Source of the DNA: G963664835 sp963664835
GTDB lineage: Bacteria; Chloroflexota; UBA6077; FW602-bin22; JBCLEL01
Assembly (NCBI GenBank): GCA_963664835.2
Contig: CAXXUG010000012.1
Location: forward strand, 124,001 to 188,000
Reading direction: 5' to 3'
Length of the DNA: 64,000 bases
Position numbers and translations under genes: made by a program. Within the stretch, counting starts at the first letter, position 1, and every line of letters starts with the position of its first letter. The notes beneath the pieces are model-generated. The model was not told the origin of the DNA. It made no database searches and saw only the letters and a program-made list of their open reading frames with translations. Of this stretch, positions 52,155 to 61,690 are shown one piece after another.

Positions 52155-52998
52155 ACTTATCGACTCCGAGATACGCTCGGCATTACAAGAGAATGCCACC
52201 GCACAACCAAGCATCGAGCCGCTTGCGCCAATGCGTTTGAGCCGGCACGTCGCCCAAGCAAGTCTCAGCGCCACGCCCTCCGGTTCGGAACGGGTCTCAA
52301 ACCGTTGTCTCAGCATTGGTGACACGGGCGAGTTCGTGAATGCGCGTCCTTGGCGCAATCGGACAGAGATCCTCGAGATCCTGGAGATGACTAGTGGCCC
52401 AAGAATAGGGCGACTGCTGAATGATCTCAGCCGCCGGTTCGCCGACCAAGGCGGCCAACTCATACTCACTAATCACAGTCTATTCTCATCTAACAAAGCG
52501 ATCTTCAGGCACGCTGGGTTTGTACTGTTGGAAGAGATAATTGAGATGGTGTCCGAGGGGCCGGCGCTCCTAGAGTACAGGCCGCGGTCTGCAATTGGAT
52601 TCAGGCGGGAAAACGATCCAGCCAGGTTGATCGGAATCGACCGCGAGGCGTTCTCATGGCTTTGGCGCAACTCCGAGCAAGAGATGGCCACCTACTTGCA
52701 GCAGGCAGGGGTCAGAGCGTTTGCTGCCAGTACGAATGGAGAGCTAGCCGGCTACCTTACCTACACTGTGCATCGTGGTTTCGCACATATCGACCGTATG
52801 GCGATCTTGCCGGAGGAACAGGGAAGAGGCCTTGGCAAAGCTATGATGAGTTGGAGTCTCGGAAAGATAAGAGAATCCGGTAGGGAGAACGTTATTCTAA
52901 CCACTCAGCGAACCAACACGCGTTCTCAGAATCTGTACATGAGATTCGGATTCACTGAGACGGGACGGGGATATTCGATATTTGGGAAGTGGCTGTAG
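52138..52998 (+). CDS. GNAT family N-acetyltransferase
   Basis: The C-terminal ~140 residues form a GNAT domain with acetyl-CoA loop EQGRGLGKA and a terminal QNLYMRFGFTETG. The N-terminal ~140 residues (TEILEILEMTSGPRIG to HAGFVLLEEIIEMV) look like a second, degenerate GNAT-like half. GTG 52138 overlaps the end of the lipoprotein gene by 17 bases; ATG 52231 is an alternative. The target (small molecule or protein) is unknown. Confidence 0.78.
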   Translation: MPLRDRLIDSEIRSALQENATAQPSIEPLAPMRLSRHVAQASLSATPSGSERVSNRCLSIGDTGEFVNARPWRNRTEILEILEMTSGPRIGRLLNDLSRRFADQGGQLILTNHSLFSSNKAIFRHAGFVLLEEIIEMVSEGPALLEYRPRSAIGFRRENDPARLIGIDREAFSWLWRNSEQEMATYLQQAGVRAFAASTNGELAGYLTYTVHRGFAHIDRMAILPEEQGRGLGKAMMSWSLGKIRESGRENVILTTQRTNTRSQNLYMRFGFTETGRGYSIFGKWL

Positions 52999-53066
52999 TC
53001 AGGCACAAAGCTGAAAACCCGGCTTGATCGAAAGTCGCTTCAATTTACAGGTGGGTCGCCCATTAT

Positions 53067-53825
53067 ATGAAGATACACGTGATTACTCTTTTTCCTGAAA
53101 TGTTCAGAGGTCCGTTCGACAAGAGCATAATCGGACGCGCATCGGACCGCGGGTTAGTGGAAGTCAATATCGTAGATTTGCGTGGGTTTGGGATTGGCAG
53201 ACACAAGCTGACCGACGATATTGTCTATGGTGGTGGGGCCGGTATGTTAATGAAGCCCGAGCCAATTGTTTCGGCTGTGGAATCGATAATTCTTGATTCC
53301 GAAAGGGAATCGGCTCGATCCGCTTGGGTTGTTTTGACCTCGGCTCGTGGCAGGCTCTTCAATCAGCGGGTTGCCGCGGAACTGTGCAATCACTCAGAAT
53401 TGATCGTAATTTGCGGTCGTTATGAGGGCGTCGACGAGCGTGTGTCTCAGTTGGTGGTCGACGATGAGATTTCAGTGGGCGACTATGTGTTGACCGGCGG
53501 TGAGATTGCGGCAATATCGATAGTTGACGCGACGGTTCGCCTGTTGCCGGGAGTAGTGGGCAGCACGCAGTCGCTGGAGGATGAATCGCACTCGCGCGAA
53601 TTACTGGAGCACCCCCAATACACACGGCCGGCAGTCTATCGGGAAATGGAAGTGCCTAAGGTGCTCTTGTCGGGGCATCACGCGGAAATAGCACGTTGGA
53701 GGAGAGAACAATCTATACTTACAACCGCGCACAGGAGACCCGATCTTCTGGCAATGGCGCACTTGAACGACACCGAAAGGGCTATTGCCGAGGAGGCAGT
53801 TGAGTCGCCGGGGGAGGACGCTTGA
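53067..53825 (+). CDS. trmD: tRNA (guanine-N1)-methyltransferase TrmD
   Basis: This 252-residue protein is a typical TrmD. It methylates G37 of tRNAs next to the anticodon using SAM bound in a trefoil knot. Key segments are ITLFPEMFRGPFDKSI at the N-terminus, ICGRYEGVDERV and the knot GDYVLTGGEIAAISIVDATV. It starts at ATG 53067 with AGGTGG upstream. It overlaps cinA by four bases. Confidence 0.97.
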   Translation: MKIHVITLFPEMFRGPFDKSIIGRASDRGLVEVNIVDLRGFGIGRHKLTDDIVYGGGAGMLMKPEPIVSAVESIILDSERESARSAWVVLTSARGRLFNQRVAAELCNHSELIVICGRYEGVDERVSQLVVDDEISVGDYVLTGGEIAAISIVDATVRLLPGVVGSTQSLEDESHSRELLEHPQYTRPAVYREMEVPKVLLSGHHAEIARWRREQSILTTAHRRPDLLAMAHLNDTERAIAEEAVESPGEDA

Positions 53826-55072
53826 AAGCCGAGATCATATCAGTTGGCACCGAGTTGTTACTGGGTCATATCGTAGATACGAACGCCGCCTACCTTGCGC
53901 AGGAGCTGTCGGCACTCGGTATCGACCTCTATTGGGGGACGCACGTCGGAGACAATCTGGAACGCGTGACTGAGTCTTTTCGGCGGGCAATGTCACGCTC
54001 GGATTTCGTGATTGTGACCGGTGGGTTGGGCCCAACCGAAGATGACCTGACTCGCGAGAGCATAGCTGCCGCTTTGAACGAGGAAATGGTGGTCGTGCCT
54101 AAACTTGAGACGGAGCTAAGAGAGTTCTTCGAGCGACGGGGCCGGCCAATGCCTGAACGCAACGTAAAGCAAGCCACTCTCATTCCGTCGGCGCGGGCAG
54201 TCCCAAATCCCATAGGTACCGCTCCTGGATGGTGGGTCGAGAAGCATGGGACGATGATCGCGGCGATGCCGGGCGTGCCCAACGAGATGTATCGGATGTG
54301 GCGGAATGAGATCGCACCTCGCCTGTTGAAGGGCGAGGACAGTGCGGTAATCCATACCAAGATTGTCAAAGTGCTTGGCATCGGTGAGTCTCACGTTGAG
54401 GAGATAATTCAGCCACTGCTTGCCAGCACGAATCCGACGCTCGCGACGTATGCGAAGTCGGACGGGATCCACGTCCGGATAACGGCAAAGGCAGCATCGG
54501 TAGAAGAGGCGCGCAGCCTATTGCTGGACCCAGAGGCAGAGGTCCGTCGGCTGTTGGGGCCGGCGATCTACGGTGTGGACGACGAGACAATTGAGTCTAT
54601 CGTCTTGCGCCAATTGGATTCGAATGGCAAGACTGTTGCCTGCGTCGAAGCCATCACTGGGGGACTGATTTCTGCGGCACTGGCGGATGCCGCCGCAGGG
54701 GGCTCGAATGTCTTCAAGGGCGGCTTGGTGGCAGACTCGACGGAGGCGAAAGCCAGGTGGGGGATCGATCGGAGGCTGATGGAGTCCGCCGGCGAAGTGA
54801 GTGCGGCAGTCTCTGAATCAATGGCCACTCTGGCGCGGCGGCATTTTGACGCGGAAGTTGGTATCGGCGTCACGGGTGTAGCCGGCCCTGAACCATACCG
54901 GGGTCAGGGGCCAGGGTCGATTCACTTGGCAATCGATGACGGGGGACAGCTCGTTTGTCACAGCGAGATTGGATTCGGCAACACTCCGTCCACCGTCAAG
55001 TCGCGAACGGTGGTGGCTGCACTCGATATGCTAAGGCGTCACCTCGCAGGCATTTTCCCTTCAGCCAGCTAG
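53822..55072 (+). CDS. cinA: CinA family protein (NMN deamidase / nucleotide pyrophosphatase)
   Basis: This 416-residue protein has both CinA domains. The N-terminal molybdopterin-binding-fold domain (GTELLLGHIVDTNAAYL, VTGGLGPTEDD) carries ADP-ribose pyrophosphatase activity in the family. The C-terminal domain (VACVEAITGGLISAALADA) resembles NMN amidohydrolase, and GVTGVAGPEPYRGQGPG follows. It starts at TTG 53822 within the TrmD stop (TTGA), behind GGGGGAGG, so translation is coupled. Confidence 0.95.
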   Translation: MKAEIISVGTELLLGHIVDTNAAYLAQELSALGIDLYWGTHVGDNLERVTESFRRAMSRSDFVIVTGGLGPTEDDLTRESIAAALNEEMVVVPKLETELREFFERRGRPMPERNVKQATLIPSARAVPNPIGTAPGWWVEKHGTMIAAMPGVPNEMYRMWRNEIAPRLLKGEDSAVIHTKIVKVLGIGESHVEEIIQPLLASTNPTLATYAKSDGIHVRITAKAASVEEARSLLLDPEAEVRRLLGPAIYGVDDETIESIVLRQLDSNGKTVACVEAITGGLISAALADAAAGGSNVFKGGLVADSTEAKARWGIDRRLMESAGEVSAAVSESMATLARRHFDAEVGIGVTGVAGPEPYRGQGPGSIHLAIDDGGQLVCHSEIGFGNTPSTVKSRTVVAALDMLRRHLAGIFPSAS

Positions 55073-55274
55073 TCTTTGTACGCTCAGATTAATCTCTGCG
55101 GCAAGAACCGGAACAGCATTCGATACCCTAAGGAAAGCAGGCGCTTAGCGTAATCGACGCGCGGGAGCGTGTTATTTCCTGTTCGGGATGTTTCGATTCG
55201 AAGCCCTTCGGACCAGTTTTCCAATAGTCAGACCGGTTTGATTGGCTCGCCGTGCGGCGAGGTGGCACGGGTTT

Positions 55275-55823
55275 TCAGGAGGCGACGCGAGTCCTCTTGA
55301 TGTACTCGACGACAAACTTCAGTCGATCGTCGTACTCCGCCTGACGAAGAAGTGCCGAGTCCATATAAGTCGCGTAGGAAGTATCGCGTCCAGTTATTTG
55401 CGAAAGCTGTTGGGCCAAGCGGACCTTTTCCTCCGACAGCTCCGCAAAGCGGCTCAGCGGGTCCGCCAGGCTCTTGAGTGTAACCAGAATTGCAGCCCGT
55501 ATTTGCGCCAACTCCGCACTCGCGTCGTCGTCTCGGCCGGTAAGATCAGACGCAGTGGCACTAACGCCGATGCTCTCCACGCGCTCAATCTTCTCGTCCA
55601 ATTCGGCGATAACCAAGCGCTTTCGTTCGATCTCTATCGTCACAGTCTCCAGGTTCCTCTGTACGTGGCTTACGGCGCCGCGGTACACAACTCCAGAATT
55701 TCCCTGTTGTTTGGTTGCCTCAACCTGTTTCTGAATCTCCGACTGCCGGCGAATTAGATAGATCAGTCCAACTTCGTGTTGGGCTTTCAACGACTTCAGC
55801 TCGACCAGGTTTCCTGACTGCAC
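55275..55823 (-). CDS. unknown coiled-coil protein
   Basis: I do not recognise this 182-residue protein. It starts at GTG 55823 with GGAG upstream. Long charged helices (IQKQVEATKQ, LETVTIEIERKRLVIAELDEKIERVES) predict a coiled coil; no signal peptide, membrane segment or catalytic motif is visible. It is a single gene, convergent with cinA. Confidence 0.6.
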   Translation of the reverse strand: MQSGNLVELKSLKAQHEVGLIYLIRRQSEIQKQVEATKQQGNSGVVYRGAVSHVQRNLETVTIEIERKRLVIAELDEKIERVESIGVSATASDLTGRDDDASAELAQIRAAILVTLKSLADPLSRFAELSEEKVRLAQQLSQITGRDTSYATYMDSALLRQAEYDDRLKFVVEYIKRTRVAS

Positions 55824-56227
55824 CGAATTTGCTCCTCATGTGATGTCCAAACGCTTGTCAAGCAGACTACCTGAAAGACTATTCAGAATCTTAGTGGGCC
55901 AACGTTCCAAAGCAACTCCAACATAATTGGAGACTAGGACAAATCTTGGCCTTCGAGACGATCAATTGGTTGGTGGAAGGGGGTAGGGGATATCAAATTG
56001 ACGTAGTTGTTTGAAAATCCCTATAATCTGCGCACCGAAAGATTACCGCGCGATCCAGCTTCGATGATGGGATCTTGATTCGAGCGTTGTCCCAGCGCAC
56101 TCATTCCCGCCGATGCGCTTTACCGAAGACAGATATCCAGCTAATTAGGTGGGCGCACAGCCACGTTGACACATTCTAGTCGTTTCGGCTCAGCAAAATC
56201 CACCCGAGAATTCTAGGAGGCGTCGGT
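55824..56227 (+). promoter_or_regulatory. long leader of the cyclic-di-AMP receptor gene, with promoter
   Basis: The -35 box TTGACG (55998-56003) and -10 box TATAAT (56022-56027) are 18 bases apart, so transcription should start near 56034. That leaves a 5' leader of about 190 bases before TTG 56228. The leader contains AGCGCACTCATTCCCGCC and GCGCTTTACC stretches that could fold, but I recognise no known riboswitch. Bases 55824-55990 are featureless. Confidence 0.5.
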
Positions 56228-56470
56228 TTGAGACTCTTGGTCGCCATCATGAAAGAAGATGAGGCAAGTGCCGTTGTGGACATGTTGATGGACCGGGAGT
56301 ACCGCGCGACGAGGATAAACACGGCCGGCGGTTTTTTCAAGCGCGGCAACTCGACATTATTGATAGGCGTCGAGGATGATCAGATAGACGACGTGATGAA
56401 CCTGATCAATACGAGCTCGGACACAACGACTGTATTCGTGCTAAATGTATTGCGACACGAGAGGTTGTGA
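56228..56470 (+). CDS. cyclic-di-AMP receptor, DarA/PstA-like
   Basis: This 80-residue protein matches the PII-like cyclic-di-AMP receptor family. The ligand-binding core TAGGFFKRGNSTLLIGVEDD is the family hallmark (usually STGGFLRKGNTTLLIG). It is shorter than the ~109-residue DarA of Firmicutes, mainly because a loop is reduced. It starts at TTG 56228 behind AGGAGG. Trimers bind c-di-AMP between subunits; the downstream target is unknown even in model species. Confidence 0.88.
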   Translation: MRLLVAIMKEDEASAVVDMLMDREYRATRINTAGGFFKRGNSTLLIGVEDDQIDDVMNLINTSSDTTTVFVLNVLRHERL

Positions 56471-56477
56471 GCAGAGT

Positions 56478-57422
56478 TCAAGCCCTCCGCTCGTCGGGGC
56501 CGGTTGGTGTCCTATTCCGAAAGACTCTGCTCAAGAGCCGGTTGAAGTCCCCTTCAGTCCAAGCGTAGAGTACCTGGCTCGCGTTGAAGATAGATGAGTA
56601 AGTGCCGCTGACGATCCCTATCATCAGGGTGATCGCGAACCACTTAATGGTTTCGCCTCCAAAGAGAATTATCGCCAACAACGTAAACACCACAGTGATA
56701 GACGTGGTGAGCGACCTTCCCAATGTCTGAAACAAGGAGTGGTTCAAGACCAGCTTGAACGGCTCGTTAGGGAATCGGAGCAGGTTCTCACGCACCCGAT
56801 CGAACACAACGATTGTGTCGTGTACTGAAAAGCCAATTACGGTCAGGATTGCGGTAACGAACATAGCGTCAACGTCGACGTGAAAGATCCGTCCCAATAT
56901 GGAGAACAAGCCAAGGACGACGAGCGCGTCGTGCGTCAGGGCAATGACCGCGCAGGCGCCGTAGCGAAAGGCTCCCTGCACCTGCCGGAAGGCCCACCAG
57001 AGATAGAGGAGAATCCCTATACAGGCCAATGCTACGGCGATGATCGCTCTCTGGGCGATCTCGGCGCCAACGGTAGGCCCGATCGACTCGAAACGCAACT
57101 CATCGAATTCTCCGCCGATCGCCGACAGCTCGTCCACCGCTGCAGCCTTTGCCGGCGAGTCCGGCGGGAGCTCCCTGGTACGGATAAGCACCGTCTTATC
57201 ACCAGTAGTTTGGACTACCGACTCGTAACCCAAAGACTCGAGCGCCTCACGGATAGGGCCGGGCTGTGCGTCTTCGGCGAACTCTATCTCCCAAAGTGTT
57301 CCGCCAGTGAAGTCGATGCCGAGCCGGAGACCGTTTGGCGCAAGGAGAGAGATCAGGCCCAGTAGGATGACCACCGTAGACAGAATGAAATATCGTCCCC
57401 GGTGGCTGACAATGTCGATCAA
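56478..57422 (-). CDS. secF: protein translocase subunit SecF
   Basis: This 314-residue membrane protein has the SecF pattern: one helix, a short periplasmic domain (GIDFTGGTLWEIEF), then five helices with the VIGFSVHDTIVVFDRVREN motif in helix 4. SecDF uses the proton-motive force to pull secreted proteins out of the Sec channel. It starts at TTG 57422, 27 bases after SecD. No YajC gene is adjacent. Confidence 0.96.
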   Translation of the reverse strand: MIDIVSHRGRYFILSTVVILLGLISLLAPNGLRLGIDFTGGTLWEIEFAEDAQPGPIREALESLGYESVVQTTGDKTVLIRTRELPPDSPAKAAAVDELSAIGGEFDELRFESIGPTVGAEIAQRAIIAVALACIGILLYLWWAFRQVQGAFRYGACAVIALTHDALVVLGLFSILGRIFHVDVDAMFVTAILTVIGFSVHDTIVVFDRVRENLLRFPNEPFKLVLNHSLFQTLGRSLTTSITVVFTLLAIILFGGETIKWFAITLMIGIVSGTYSSIFNASQVLYAWTEGDFNRLLSRVFRNRTPTGPDERRA

Positions 57423-57449
57423 TGCAACCTCGACAAAGATGGGATCGGG

Positions 57450-58829
57450 CTAAGTAGCGGGAAACCAGTGGCGGCTGAGGCCGCCACTGATGCTGAACAG
57501 AATCCTGAGCAGCGTACGACTAACGATTATGGCCGTGAACATACTGACTAGGACGCCAATCGCCAAAGTGACGGCGAATCCTTGGATAATGCTCGCGCCC
57601 AAGGTCGCACCAAAATAGATCAGAATCGCACAGGTGATCAACGTCGATATATTCGAATCCCGGATCGAGCTCCATGCGCGGTCAAAGCCGGCTTCTAGAG
57701 CTGAACGCATGCTCTTACCGAGGCGAAGCTCTTCCTTCGTACGCTCGAAAATAAGAATGTTGGCGTCGACCGCCATCCCAACCGAGAGAATAAACCCAGC
57801 ACCTCCGGCTAACGTGAGTGTGACTGGTTGGAACGGGTTTTTGAAGATCGCGAACACTATGACTGCGTACGCGGCGAGAGCGAGGTTGGCTACGAGGCCG
57901 GCTAGCCGGTAGTAGATGACCATGAATACAGCGACAATCGCCAGTCCAACCGCTCCGGCGACGTAACTCTTCTGCAGAGAGTCTTGTCCCAAACTTGGGC
58001 CTATGGTTCTCGTTTGAACGATCTTCAACGGGACAGGCAACGCACCATACTTCAGTTGAATGACCGTCGACTGGGCTTCTTCGAGCGGGTACCCCGAGGC
58101 TCCGCCTCTAATTACGCCTCTGCCGCGGGTGATGGCGGTTTCTATGACAGCCGAGGAAATCACCTCATTGTCCATTAGGATCGACATCCACTGACCGACG
58201 TTATTGGAGGTGAAATCGCCAAAGATTTCTGTACCCTCAGGGGTCAGCGAGAACTCTATTTGCACTCGGTTAAGTTCGTCATATCCAACCGCCGCATCGG
58301 ACAGGTGACGTCCTTCAATAACGGTTTCGTAAACTTGTGCCTCCGCATCTGGCTCGCTATCTCCTTCTACGCCGACGGGCGCCTCAGGGCCGCCGAGCGT
58401 AGTCTTCACTTTGTCGCCAAGCTGCAACGGCGTAGGGCCGGATCCAACAAACTCCAAGCGGCCAGTTTGCCCGAAGGTCTGAACCGCCCTGTCGGGGTCT
58501 TTCACGCCGGGCAGCTCGACGATAATCCGATTATTCTGTGCAAGCTGTATCACGGGTTCTACAACGCCTAAAGCGTTGACACGACGCTCGATGATGAGCT
58601 TGGCTGCCTCCATGGACTCCGGCTGGACGGCTGCTCCCTCGGGCACCTGGGCTTCAAGGAGGACCTGGATACCGCCTTGAAGATCTAGGCCCTGCCGGAC
58701 TTCGATTTCTCGATCTATGCGTGTTCCGCCTATACTGAAATGCAATCCAGGATTGTCCGGCAAAGCGATCCAAACCGCGGCGACGACAATGAGGATGATG
58801 AAAGCCAGCCAGCGAAAGTGTTTAGTCAA
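57450..58829 (-). CDS. secD: protein translocase subunit SecD
   Basis: This 459-residue protein has the SecD layout: N-terminal helix, the periplasmic P1 region (GLDLQGGIQVLLEA, then VNALGVVEPVIQ), and a six-helix RND-type domain with MAVDANILIFERTKEELR. It starts at TTG 58829. It is the first gene of a secD-secF operon. Confidence 0.96.
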   Translation of the reverse strand: MTKHFRWLAFIILIVVAAVWIALPDNPGLHFSIGGTRIDREIEVRQGLDLQGGIQVLLEAQVPEGAAVQPESMEAAKLIIERRVNALGVVEPVIQLAQNNRIIVELPGVKDPDRAVQTFGQTGRLEFVGSGPTPLQLGDKVKTTLGGPEAPVGVEGDSEPDAEAQVYETVIEGRHLSDAAVGYDELNRVQIEFSLTPEGTEIFGDFTSNNVGQWMSILMDNEVISSAVIETAITRGRGVIRGGASGYPLEEAQSTVIQLKYGALPVPLKIVQTRTIGPSLGQDSLQKSYVAGAVGLAIVAVFMVIYYRLAGLVANLALAAYAVIVFAIFKNPFQPVTLTLAGGAGFILSVGMAVDANILIFERTKEELRLGKSMRSALEAGFDRAWSSIRDSNISTLITCAILIYFGATLGASIIQGFAVTLAIGVLVSMFTAIIVSRTLLRILFSISGGLSRHWFPAT

Positions 58830-59048
58830 CGGCTAACCCACAATGCGAATCGGTCCTTCCAATTGCTTCCAGCAAAACCCGGCTACTCTCTGTTGGTTGG
58901 AACGCGATGAAGTAGTAAGGTAGGCAACAGGGAAAACGAAGCGTTCATCGCGCGAGCAAATGTTAGCAGCCATATTCTTACGCGTCCATCCAATCTGGCG
59001 CAGCGATCGTGGATTGCGTGGGCAGGAATGGAGCACATCCGATCCTGC

Positions 59049-59924
59049 TCAGGCGACAATGTTCATGGATCGCAAGATTTGCGGAACTTCGATGGGGCTT
59101 TCAGCAACGCGGACCCCGACATCATTGAGAGCCTGAACCTTGCCGGCGGCGGTACCTGACCCGCCCGAAACGATCGCGCCGGCGTGACCCATCCTCTTGT
59201 CAGCCGGCGCGGTTCTGCCTGCTACAAAGGCGACCACGGGTTTGGGAAAACCAAGCCCGATGAACTCGGCGGCGCGCTCCTCGTCGTTGCCACCAATCTC
59301 GCCAATCAGCACAACAGCCTCAGTTTGGTCGTCGTCCGCAAAGAGCCGGAGGATGTCAACAAACGTCGTGCCGATAATAGGGTCTCCTCCGATTCCGACG
59401 CAGGTCGACTGGCCGTATCCGGCCCCAGTCAACGCATTGACTATTTCATAGGTCAACGTGCCGCTACGGGACACCAGGCCGATGTTTCCTCGTCGGTGGA
59501 TATGTGCCGGCATTATGCCGACCTTCGCGAGTCCCGGCGCGATTACACCAGGGCAGTTCGGTCCGATCAAACGCGCCCCGCGCTTTCGGATGATGCTATC
59601 AACCCTCGCCATGTCGATAGTTGGAATCCCTTCGGTTATACAGATGATGAGCGGGAGGCCGGCGTCAGCGGCTTCCAGGATCGCATCTGGAGCGAAGGGC
59701 GCCGGCACGTAAATATTGGCGGCATTTGCTCCGGAGGCGTCGACGGCATCGCGCACCGTGTCGAACACGGGCACTCCGGCGACCTCGCTTCCGCCCCGGC
59801 CTGGCGTGACTCCGGCGACGACGTTGGTGCCATACCCGATCATCTGGCGGGTATGGAACTCGCCTTCCCGCCCGGTGATTCCCTGAACCAAGAGACGGGT
59901 GTCCGAACCGACTAGAATGCTCAT
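59049..59924 (-). CDS. sucD: succinyl-CoA ligase alpha subunit
   Basis: This 291-residue subunit has the CoA-binding GITGREGEFHTRQM segment and active-site H247 in GHAGAIVSG, which is phosphorylated during catalysis. With SucC it converts succinyl-CoA to succinate with formation of ATP or GTP, a TCA-cycle step. Its ATG start overlaps the SucC stop (ATGA). Confidence 0.97.
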   Translation of the reverse strand: MSILVGSDTRLLVQGITGREGEFHTRQMIGYGTNVVAGVTPGRGGSEVAGVPVFDTVRDAVDASGANAANIYVPAPFAPDAILEAADAGLPLIICITEGIPTIDMARVDSIIRKRGARLIGPNCPGVIAPGLAKVGIMPAHIHRRGNIGLVSRSGTLTYEIVNALTGAGYGQSTCVGIGGDPIIGTTFVDILRLFADDDQTEAVVLIGEIGGNDEERAAEFIGLGFPKPVVAFVAGRTAPADKRMGHAGAIVSGGSGTAAGKVQALNDVGVRVAESPIEVPQILRSMNIVA

Positions 59925-61069
59925 TTGGATTCCGCTGCCAAGTTCAGCGTGCCAATGACGGCTCTGGCGGCCTCGGTCACGGAGGTGACCGCGGTCAAGC
60001 CTGCCTGTCGCAGTATGCGCCGGCCCTCTTGTTCGTTGGTGCCCACCAGACGAACTACGATTGGAACATCGACGTCTACCTGCTCAAGTGCAGCGATTAT
60101 CCCCCTGGCAACTTCATCACAGCGAGTGATCCCACCAAAGATGTTGATGAGCACCGCTTTGACCTTTGGATCGGTAATCACCAGGCGCAGCGCGGTCGCG
60201 ACTGTTTCGGCGCGGGCGCCTCCGCCTATGTCCAAGAAATTGGCTGGCTCCGCGCCATATAGCTTGACGAGGTCCATCGTGGCCATCGCGAGGCCGGCGC
60301 CATTCACGATACAGCCGACTTCACCGTCTAGCTTGACGTAGCTCAACTCCTGCTCTCGCGCCAGCCGCTCGAGGGGATCCTCCGACTCGAGATCGCGAAG
60401 CGCGGCAAGCTCGGTTTGTCTGAAAAGGGAGTTGTCGTCGATCGAGAGCTTGGCATCCAGGGGCCGCAAGTTGCCGGAGCCGTCGACTATCAAGGGATTG
60501 ATTTCGCAAAGCGAGGCGTCCAAGCCCATGAACGCTTGGTAAAGAGAAGCAGCGATCCCGGTGAATTGGCGAACCTGCGCCGGCGAGAGGCCGAGTCTGA
60601 ATCCGATCTGTCTCGACTGGAACTCCTGCAGACCGAGCAATGGATCAATGGGCAGGGAGATAATCTGCTCCGGGGTCTGTCGATTCACCTCTTCGATGTC
60701 GACTCCGCCGGCGGCGCTTGCCATCAGTACCGGCCGCCGAGACACGCGATCGATGATGATTCCCAGATAGAACTCGTGCAGGATATCGGTCGCTTCGACC
60801 ACAAGCACGCGATTGACGGGGAAGCCTTTGATGTTCAGGGCAAGAATCTGCCTGGCTATATCCTTGGCTTGGCCGGTGTTTCCGGCCAGTCTGACGCCGC
60901 CGGCCTTGCCCCTACCGCCGGTCAGCACCTGTGCTTTCACTACGACCGGGCCGCCAATCTGCGCGGCGATGCTGGCCGCCTCATCGGGGGTGGAGGCGAT
61001 GCTTCCGTCTGGATAGGGCAATCCGAATCTGCTTAGCAGTTGTCGGGCCTGATACTCGTGGAGATTCAA
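59921..61069 (-). CDS. sucC: succinyl-CoA ligase beta subunit
   Basis: This 382-residue ATP-grasp subunit begins MNLHEYQARQLLSRFGLPYP and contains VVKAQVLTGGRGKAGGV, the ATP-grasp Mg-binding EINPLIV and the FLDIGGGA loop, followed by VNIFGGITRC-type sequence (INIFGGITRCDEVA). It starts at TTG 61069 and is cotranscribed with sucD. Confidence 0.97.
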   Translation of the reverse strand: MNLHEYQARQLLSRFGLPYPDGSIASTPDEAASIAAQIGGPVVVKAQVLTGGRGKAGGVRLAGNTGQAKDIARQILALNIKGFPVNRVLVVEATDILHEFYLGIIIDRVSRRPVLMASAAGGVDIEEVNRQTPEQIISLPIDPLLGLQEFQSRQIGFRLGLSPAQVRQFTGIAASLYQAFMGLDASLCEINPLIVDGSGNLRPLDAKLSIDDNSLFRQTELAALRDLESEDPLERLAREQELSYVKLDGEVGCIVNGAGLAMATMDLVKLYGAEPANFLDIGGGARAETVATALRLVITDPKVKAVLINIFGGITRCDEVARGIIAALEQVDVDVPIVVRLVGTNEQEGRRILRQAGLTAVTSVTEAARAVIGTLNLAAESK

Positions 61070-61153
61070 CTAATCATCCTGCACAAAGATAGACACCGTT
61101 ATAGTGGGGTGTAGGGCGGTTCATTCCGCGAACGAGCGATTTGCTTGCGTAAG

Positions 61154-61684
61154 TCAGGCCGTCGCGGCCGCCTCCGCCTCTGGCTCCGGATCCCGTTCAA
61201 CCTTCCGCAACTCGTCGAGACTGTCGAGGCGATCGATGAATAGGACGCCATCGATGTGATCGATCTCGTGCTGAAAGATTTGGGCCAACCGTCCGGAGGC
61301 CCTTAGTCTCTGATCTCGACCGCGGCGGTCTTTTCCAGTGACCACTACGTTAAACGCACGGCGCACATTTGCCACGTATCCAGGAATCGACAGGCATCCT
61401 TCTTCCGGAAAGTGCTCACCTGAGGACTTGACGATTTCCGGATTGTAGACGACGAACAGCTTGCCGGCGGCGGGTTCCTCTTCAACATCATCAGGAATCT
61501 GGGCCACGATGATACGCAGTGGGGCACCGACTTGCGGAGCCGCAAGGCCGATTCCATTGGCATCGTTCATGGTGTCCACCATATCGTCGACAAGTGTTCG
61601 CAGATCCTTTGTGAGCTTACCCACCTTCTTGCACTTTTGGCGCAAGATAGGGTCGCCCATCATACGAATCTCTCGAATCGCCAA
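61154..61684 (-). CDS. def: peptide deformylase
   Basis: This 176-residue enzyme removes the formyl group from nascent proteins. Three motifs are intact: GIGLAAPQ (44-51), EEGCLS with metal ligand C97, and H139-E140-x2-H143. TTG 61684 has GGGGA six bases upstream, so it is preferred to TTG 61690, which overlaps that site. It lies 84 bases before sucC on the opposite flank, same strand. Confidence 0.96.
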   Translation of the reverse strand: MAIREIRMMGDPILRQKCKKVGKLTKDLRTLVDDMVDTMNDANGIGLAAPQVGAPLRIIVAQIPDDVEEEPAAGKLFVVYNPEIVKSSGEHFPEEGCLSIPGYVANVRRAFNVVVTGKDRRGRDQRLRASGRLAQIFQHEIDHIDGVLFIDRLDSLDELRKVERDPEPEAEAAATA

Positions 61685-61690
61685 GGTCAA

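Noticed and set aside
59184..59915. 243-codon frame antisense to sucD
   Set aside because: Shadow of a high-GC conserved gene; no family features.
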